Origin: Arcuatula senhousia
Lineage: Eukaryota > Mollusca > Bivalvia > Mytilida > Mytilidae
DNA length: 64,000 nt
Reading direction: 5' to 3'
Assembly: GCA_963971305.1 (NCBI GenBank)
Contig: OZ020309.1
Coordinates: 19,089,001-19,153,000 of the forward strand
A program made the translations under genes and the position numbers. Numbering within the stretch: position 1 is the first letter of the stretch; every line of letters starts with the position of its first letter. Under the pieces are notes generated by a model. The model was not told the DNA's origin, did not search any database, and saw nothing but the letters and a program-made list of their open reading frames with translations. Below are positions 57,475-64,000 of this stretch, piece after piece.

Positions 57475-58200
57475 CCTACCCCAGACATAGGTTGCTCTAT
57501 GCTCTTCATGCATCATAAATCATGTTTCTGGCTTTTCAATATTTTTGGTAGAGCGTCTTTGATGAGTCTTGAATAGACGAAATGCGCGTCAGGCGTAGCA
57601 AAATTTATTGTCTGGAACTTTGTTGTAATTTGTATTTTGAACATACATGAAGGTTAGCACTGCTGGTGGAGTTTTAATTCCCCAAGGTTAGCCCGCTCCG
57701 GCACCAACATTTTTGTGTTGGAGAACACATGAAAGCTTTAAGTTAACCGTTTAAAGTTCAAAATTGTCTAAACCTGAGGTTCTTCGTACCCCAGACATAG
57801 GTTGACCATCTTGGGTTCAATTTGGTTCTCCATTTCGGTATTTTTGGTTCCATTGTTCTATGCTCTTCATAATCAAAGGTTTTTGGCTTTTCAATATTTT
57901 TGGTAGAGCGTCTTTGAAGAGTTTTGAATAAACGAAACGCGGGTCAGGCGTAGCAAACTTGAACTTTGTTGTCATTTGAATTTCATGCCTTTCAATTTTT
58001 CCGATAAGTGGTTGGTCATCTTAGTAATAATTTGGTTCCCCCGTTTGGTATGTTTTTTTATTGTTCTATGCTCTTCATAATTATATAGTATTTGGCATTT
58101 TCAATATGCTTGGTAGAGCGCCTCTGATGAGTCTTGAATAGACGAAACGCGCGTCAGGCGTAGCTAAATTTACTGTCTGGAACTCTGTTGTTATTTTTAT
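57475..58200 (-). repeat. three inverted 358-bp repeat copies, diverged
   Basis: Partial or near-complete units at about 57475-57640, 57645-57985 and 57990-58200, each with 'ggtagagcg', 'cttgaatagacgaaa' and 'gcgtcaggcgtagc'. They lie inside the 3' flank of the TRIM pseudogene and are absent from the intact locus, so they inserted after the duplication. Confidence 0.88.
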
Positions 58201-58495
58201 TACAATTCCATACATTCAAGTACAAATGAAATTTGTGAGCTTGTTTTTCTCCTTTTTGTGAATACATTAATTTTTTTTAGTGAGAATTAAGGTTTTTCTC
58301 CTTTTTGTGAGTACATTAAACTGTTGTTCTTTACATTTTAGTAAAATTAAATTTTATTTCTCCTCGTTGAATAATAACTATATTCGAAAAAAAAATCTAG
58401 ACTAAAAACTAAAGAAATTATTTGTAATTTGTATTTTTTTGTCAAAACATGACTGCGGTCAATTTCTCATATTGTTCAGAAAACTTGATGAGATC

Positions 58496-60183
58496 TTAAG
58501 CAAAATTATATATCAACACATCGCCCATTTCATTTCCCACAAAATGTCGGTTTCTTACGGCATCGAAACACATAGCTTGTGGGTCCTGTAAACCATCATC
58601 AACGACCAAGACTTGTCTACTCTTCTTTCCATCTTCTGACAACATGACGACATTATTGTGGGTTCTATTATTTACGAAAAAGTTTCCGCTAATATTCGTG
58701 GAAATTCCGAGGGGCCCGTACAAAAAACATGGGTATTCGAACTTCCAAACTTCTTTACCTTCAATGTCACAAGTGACAGTGTGTGTAATGTACTCTGTAA
58801 AGAACAGTTTATTGTTATGATTTGTTACATGTATGGATGCACAAACTAGCAAAGCCGTTCTATAAAGTAATGAACTATTACCAGTGCTGAGGGAAATTTT
58901 TATTATTCCTTTCTTCAATCCACAACAGTAAAGGTGTTTATTATTGTATGTTATTCCATGGCAGTCACCGTAGGTTCTAAAAGATTTCTTGATACCAGAG
59001 GATGGATTGTCGACTATTCTCACGGTCTTTTCATAACCAGATGAAATTGCTATTCTGTTCTGGTGTATCACGGCGACATCAATGACAGACTTCCATGGTA
59101 CTGGAATAAACGATACTACCATGGTACTGGAATAAAGGATACTACCTTTCCAGAATTATCGACGACAGCGATGGGATTGTTGAAGTCACATGTACAGATC
59201 AGAATCATATCATCAGATAATACGGCCAAACCTCTAAGGTCGTCACATTGATGGTTAACCGATGTAGTGCAATTAAGTTTCATTTCATCAAACGAATTCT
59301 TGTTTCTAGGTTGAATAATCTGTGCCTGTTTCTCTTTATACCTTTTAATTACGATTTGAGTTGATGGTTGCGAGTTCTTTTACCTCTAGTTTACGTTTCA
59401 TTCATCGTTTGTCGCCAAAGACAATTGAACTTAGTCGGTTTTTCCTGTAACTATAAATTCATTGATATGTTCATCATTCTTTTGTGTTTTATTATTGTTT
59501 CTCTTAAGGCTTTGTATATCTGGATTTCAGAACCGTATATTTTCACGCCCTTTAATTGTGATTGTAGCTCAGTAGTTTTCGTTTTTTTTATTTTGCAAAC
59601 CACATGACGTTTCAAGTACAGCAAATTTTATCTTTTGTGTGGTTCCTATTTCGGCCTTCATTTTTTTCTTGGGCATCACGAACTCGACTAATAATCATGT
59701 CATATAGCTTGTCCACTTCCTTCTTCAATTTTCTTTTTTGTCATCAGTACTCTCTTTGTTTTCACTGAGAACCTTTATTATCGTCGTCATATTATCCAAC
59801 GACTCAGACAAAGCAGTCTTTGCTTCTCGAAATAGTTCCGAATCTTTAATGCCTGCGACAACATCAGAAAGACTGACTACACCTTTACAGCTAGAATGGC
59901 TCTGTATACATGATAAGCATATAATTTGATCGTGTTGTTGGCAGAGAACTTGGAACTCTTTATTATGGGTTTCACATTTGGTTTCTTGGAATATAACGAA
60001 GGAATAGAGTGTGTTAATTTCAGACAACGCAATTGTAACATGCTGTTTAAACGCTGGGTATATATCATGGAACTCCTTGCACTCATTACAGAAGTAAGCA
60101 GTGCACTTGTGACACCATTCAGTGGCTGGTTTGCTAATTCTATGGTGCTCACAAGTTTGACATAGTGGAGTGTTCGATGCCAT
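58496..60183 (-). pseudogene. decayed TRIM-like (B-box/NHL) paralogue
   Basis: Aligns over its whole length with the gene at 7990-9669. The N-terminal 152 codons (59725-60183) keep both B-boxes and the 'tattttag' acceptor before MASNTPLC, then a 4-base loss after DD gives a frameshift and stop. The coiled-coil part (59350-59720) has several indels and a lost segment, with stops in all frames. The propeller part is open again at 58496-59122. A 26-27 bp direct duplication ('ccatggtactggaataaa...') lies at 59091-59143. Not a functional full-length gene, though a short B-box-only product from the first part cannot be excluded. Confidence 0.85.
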
Positions 60184-60636
60184 CTAAAATAGAACAAAGA
60201 TGCACCTTTAAACAGACGTTTCAAATGCTGAAAACCCTTTTATGATATGTGATCAAAGTAATTATGACAAACAAACAGAGCATTAAAGAAAAATTAAAGT
60301 CTTTGTCATACCAAGCATGATCCAGCCCTAAACATGTTGCAATCTGTACGTTTGAGGCAACATATGGATAGCCAAATGCTTTTGGCAAATGGTTGACTGA
60401 CAGATATTTTAAATTTTGTATCATCTACGAAAAATACTGTTTCAATCGGACATATTAAATAAAGTTTTAGATGATGCCCATCTGGTCCCAAATTCACAAG
60501 ATTTGCCTGCAATAACAAGTTCTAAATTGGCAAAAAGAGTTACATGTTTGCCCAAATTTTGGCCATTTTTTTTTCTAAATGAAAAGAGGAACTCCAAAAT
60601 CAATGCTTTATATGTTTAAATTGTAAGGAATATTAA
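60184..60636. other. 5' flank of the TRIM pseudogene
   Basis: Homologous to 9670-10160, see there. At 60637 similarity stops and resumes near 61406, so about 770 bp are inserted here. Confidence 0.6.
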
Positions 60637-61744
60637 GCTCCCGCCCGGGAGCTAAATTGACTGAGTATGATGATTCAAACCGGAAGACGTATAAGCTAGT
60701 CAGAAATCCGCACCCAATAACACGGAATGCAAAATCAAATTCCTTTTTTGTAATTTTCAATTTTTAAAAAATAATAAACATAGTTGTTGTTTTAAAATAT
60801 TTTTTGAAGTATTTCCAGCTATGAAATGTTTTAAACATAAAGAATTAAAAAATATATATATATCTACTATTTTGGCATCCATGCTTATCACTAGAGGTCG
60901 CGCCCATCATAACAAAATGACAGAAGCGCGGGAACCTGTCATTCTAGTTTTCGCGAAACAAGACCCCTTTAAAAGTGGTGCATTGTCAACCAAACAAATA
61001 ACTTGAATGTTTCAGCAGACAAATTTCATTTCCTGCAGTCATTACATTTACTTTGTCCCCAGTTAACATATGTGTTTTTGTTAATTTCTCTCTAGCCGGC
61101 TTTGAATTCGAAAATGAAAGTAGAAATTCTTAGGGTTTTCTCTGCGAGGTCCGCACAAATTCACTTCCATGTTCTGTTTGCAGTCGCGTTCCTTTTTTTT
61201 ATTAAAAAACACGCAAAAGCTTGCATTTCTAGCTGTTATTGAACGATAATGAGTTCTTGCTTTAATTAAATTATGAGGAACCATATACAAGAAAGTAACT
61301 TAATCTGCGGGAGCTTTTCAGGTTTAACCTGTATTATATTATTGTAAAATTTCACAGCTTTTAGCCAATCAGAGCTGAAGTTAGTGAGGAAACAAATAAA
61401 CTTGTTTTTCCATTTTTGCCCTCTTTAGACCCTAAGATCAATACTGGAATGCAACCTCGTTGTAAAATTTCACAGTTATGGGATTTTTAAAAAGTTTGGA
61501 CCTATGCCAAAGTCTTTCCTTAGGGTACTAGAGGAACCAAATTATAAATAACAAAAATGCAATGTACAACATTTATTTTAAAAAATAGTCACAATTTTCA
61601 GAGAAGACAAAATAAATGTTTACCGATTCTGTAAACCATGATTTTTTCAATCATAAGCATTTTTTATACATGTAGCAGAAATCTTAATTCTGATTTTTTT
61701 CTAAACAGTAAATATTGTTTCATTATAAATTATATTCAAACTAA
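60637..61744. other. insert plus non-coding sequence
   Basis: Starts 'agctcccgcccgggagct', a perfect 18-bp palindrome at 60636-60653. A related 'ctgcgggagctttt' lies near 61305, so 60637-61320 may be a mobile insert. No coding frame is supported. Confidence 0.45.
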
Positions 61745-62160
61745 CCTTGATTAAACCCTTTCATTATTCATACAGTCATGTGAAATTATCATAGAAAATT
61801 GTCAAGTTTGTGGGTTCTTTTGTAATTTCCGTCTGTACCTGAATTGAATTATTCTGACTTACCCTTATAATGTTTTTGGTTATGTTGTTTCACAGAACAC
61901 ACAAGGAAGGTCTTTACTAAAAAATAAATAATCGGTAATTACATGGGTTAGTGACTAATTTGATATTGAACAACCAATTGTAATTACGCCCTTCACTGAA
62001 CCTCACAAGTTTAATTTACGGACGTATCCAGAAATTGCTGAAGGGAGGATTCAGATACTAATTTCCAGTGAAAACAAAAGAGGGGGGTGGTGGTTTCTAG
62101 AAAATTTCTGTCGAAAATCTACTAGAAACTAACACAATTTTTAAACGAAGCAGGAAGGAC
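61745..62160 (+). repeat. dispersed repeat, second copy
   Basis: See 35706-36350. Confidence 0.8.
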
Positions 62161-64000
62161 ATCTTTTTAGATATGGTGTACCTGTACATGAAATTAATTC
62201 TCATGTGTACACTTTGTGTTTAATCACTATATTAATTTATGTAAATTCTAAAAACTAAGGCTTAACTCCCCCATCGTAGTTTTGCCCTTAGCTATATATA
62301 TTTGGATTCCATTTGGTTTTATGCATTTTGAACATTTTTTTTTAAATTATGGATTTTTTTGTTTTAGTTCTAGTGCTGCTGACGAGGAATAATTTTCCGA
62401 AATGGCTGTACATGTACAACTCAAAAATAAGTTTGAGTACACATCTGTGTTGTGGTCTCGTGTTCATTAACTCAATATCCTTGTATCCATTATTTATTAA
62501 AGGAGTTTGTCTTTTTTGCAATGTGAAGTTTGTAGACCACTTTATTTTAATGGGGGCTATGGTGAAATTTGTAACAATAAGGCAGGATATCCAGAAATAA
62601 AAAGGCAGGACAGTGCTTTGAAATTAAAAAAGGCAGGATCGTATTTTTTTTTATGAAAACCTTAAAGTTGCTCTTAAATAAAACAAAAAGAGCGCAGTAG
62701 CGCGCCAAAAAAAAAAACTACAAAACTTTCGGCTTTTTAATTCCGAAAATATAAAAGCAGGACGAAGAAAATATCCATAGCCCCTCTCATAAAATTCAGA
62801 TGGTTGCTTTTTAATTCCTAAATCCTCTTAATTTCTTTCAGATATAGTCACTTTTGATTATTCCTAATTTTTTTTATTCGGTTTCATTAAACCGACCGTC
62901 ATGACAATTGCTCTTTCTCCTTGAAGACAAATGAAAATTTTACAAATCACCTTGTCACTTTTGAATATGGTATTTACTTCTATTTTTGATGAATCAAACG
63001 ATAAGTCCTATGTACTGAGAGGCTCTTATGATGTTTTATCTCTTTTATATATTGATTTAAATATAAATACCCGAGACTATTTAAGCACTCTTTGATCCAT
63101 TGAACTAACATGTGTGGTTTATTATATATGCTAATGGGTCGACAAGTCTGATAAATGTGTTTGTTTAAATTTATAAATGGCTTAATACATCTTATACATG
63201 TATTTATTATTGATACTCATTTAAATGTCCGGTCTCTAAGTTATTGATATTAATCTTGGTTGTATTAAGATGTGTAAGTTGACCTTTTAACTTTAAAAAT
63301 TCATTTAAACACATAAACATATAATGTCTCGTACATTCTTTGAATAAATACATGTATATTGCACGCTTTTACCAAATAATTACCGAAGGTTATGCTTTGA
63401 GAAGAAGTGAAAGATGCACGGCTTTTCAATAGTTTTTATCAGTTATAATTGAAGCATTATTTTAAGTGAAGATAAAAGTACATTTGTAATTAAGTGATTG
63501 TTCTTTATATTTGGGCTTCTATTGCGTAATTAATGTCAATACAAACAATTACAAATATCAATGTAAACAGAAAGGGTCTTATGTTAACTGTTTTGCCCTA
63601 GCAGAGCTCATCAGATAGTTTCGTTCTTTCCATTTTAGTTTATCTTAATTTCTATAGCTTACAGCATAATATTCTACCACTCGACGAGTCGAGACATGAA
63701 GTTAAAAACACCTACGTTTATCGGGTCATTACAAACTGGTATAATTGTTAGGGTTACCAAAAAAAAAACTACGTCCATCGGAAGGTTGTGACATTTTTGC
63801 AAGAAGCAACAATATATAATTCATTACAGGTATAACAATCTAGCGCTACAAAAAATAATTCAAAGTTAAATAGAGGGGGTCTTTTTGTGATAGTTTTACC
63901 ATATACATTGTGTTGTCTATCGACAATTACAAATCGACAAGCAGCGAGTTCTTGTCATTTAAAAGAATGTTGGCTGTTTTTCTTTTTGCCTCTGATGATG
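62161..64000. other. no gene seen to window end
   Basis: AT-rich. An 83-codon frame at 62349-62600 begins with a hydrophobic stretch (MDFFVLVLVLL), but continues without domain features or splice support. The final 1.3 kb hold nothing recognisable. Confidence 0.4.

Noticed and set aside
62349..62600. Signal-peptide-like frame MDFFVLVLVLL as a gene start
   Set aside because: No downstream domain, no clear donor, and T-rich context explains the hydrophobic stretch.

Overview
The window reads as nuclear DNA of a bivalve mollusc, most likely a mussel (Mytilus or a close relative). It is AT-rich, has split genes with GT-AG introns, and is dominated by repeats of a kind I associate with Mytilus. 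Examples are the ~358-bp repeat containing 'gacgcgcgtttcgtctatt...' and the elements ending in an 'agctcac...gtgagct' hairpin. The organism call is an inference from sequence style, not a database result.

Host genes. (1) On the minus strand at 7990-9669 lies one intact coding exon for a TRIM-like protein: two B-boxes, a coiled coil and an NHL-type propeller, without a RING. A decayed paralogue with homologous flanks lies at 58496-60183, so at least ~3 kb of this locus was duplicated within the window. (2) On the plus strand between 38067 and 54832 I assemble, from splice sites and matching phases, a secreted multidomain gene: signal peptide, Ly6/uPAR-type (LU) domain, ShKT-like domain, second LU domain, then a C-type-lectin-like C-terminus. 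At least one joining exon is not found. A related ShKT-like exon followed by a stop at 37372-37511 probably ends an upstream sister gene. (3) At 4.8-6.8 kb a ~1 kb cassette coding for an unrecognised protein is tandemly duplicated and broken in both copies.

Mobile elements. Two near-identical Penelope-like elements (reverse transcriptase plus GIY-YIG endonuclease) lie head to head at 45587-51207, inside the intron that splits the second LU domain. Each copy carries one obvious disabling lesion, and the lesions differ. A second Penelope-type RT family without a visible endonuclease is inserted, 5'-truncated, inside a decayed LINE at 24440-27137; its 3' tail recurs at 4.06 and 40.9 kb. There is also a 4.9-kb element with terminal inverted repeats holding a nested 1.7-kb inverted-repeat element, a foldback element with an internal 98-bp tandem repeat, several hairpin-ended elements, two tRNA-derived SINE candidates, and three kinds of tandem array (358 bp, ~1.29 kb, and ~132-bp monomers alternating as dimers).

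Layout: 0-7 kb repeats and the duplicated unknown cassette; 7-10.3 kb TRIM-like gene; 10.3-24.4 kb inverted-repeat and hairpin elements and a 1.17-kb duplication; 24.4-27.1 kb LINE/PLE nest; 27.1-28.8 kb nested hairpin elements; 28.8-37.3 kb mostly non-coding, with the 1.29-kb triplication; 37.3-54.8 kb LU/ShKT/lectin locus with repeats and the PLE pair in its introns; 55-64 kb non-coding sequence, the TRIM pseudogene and repeats. No tRNA, rRNA, CRISPR or prokaryotic-type operon was seen.
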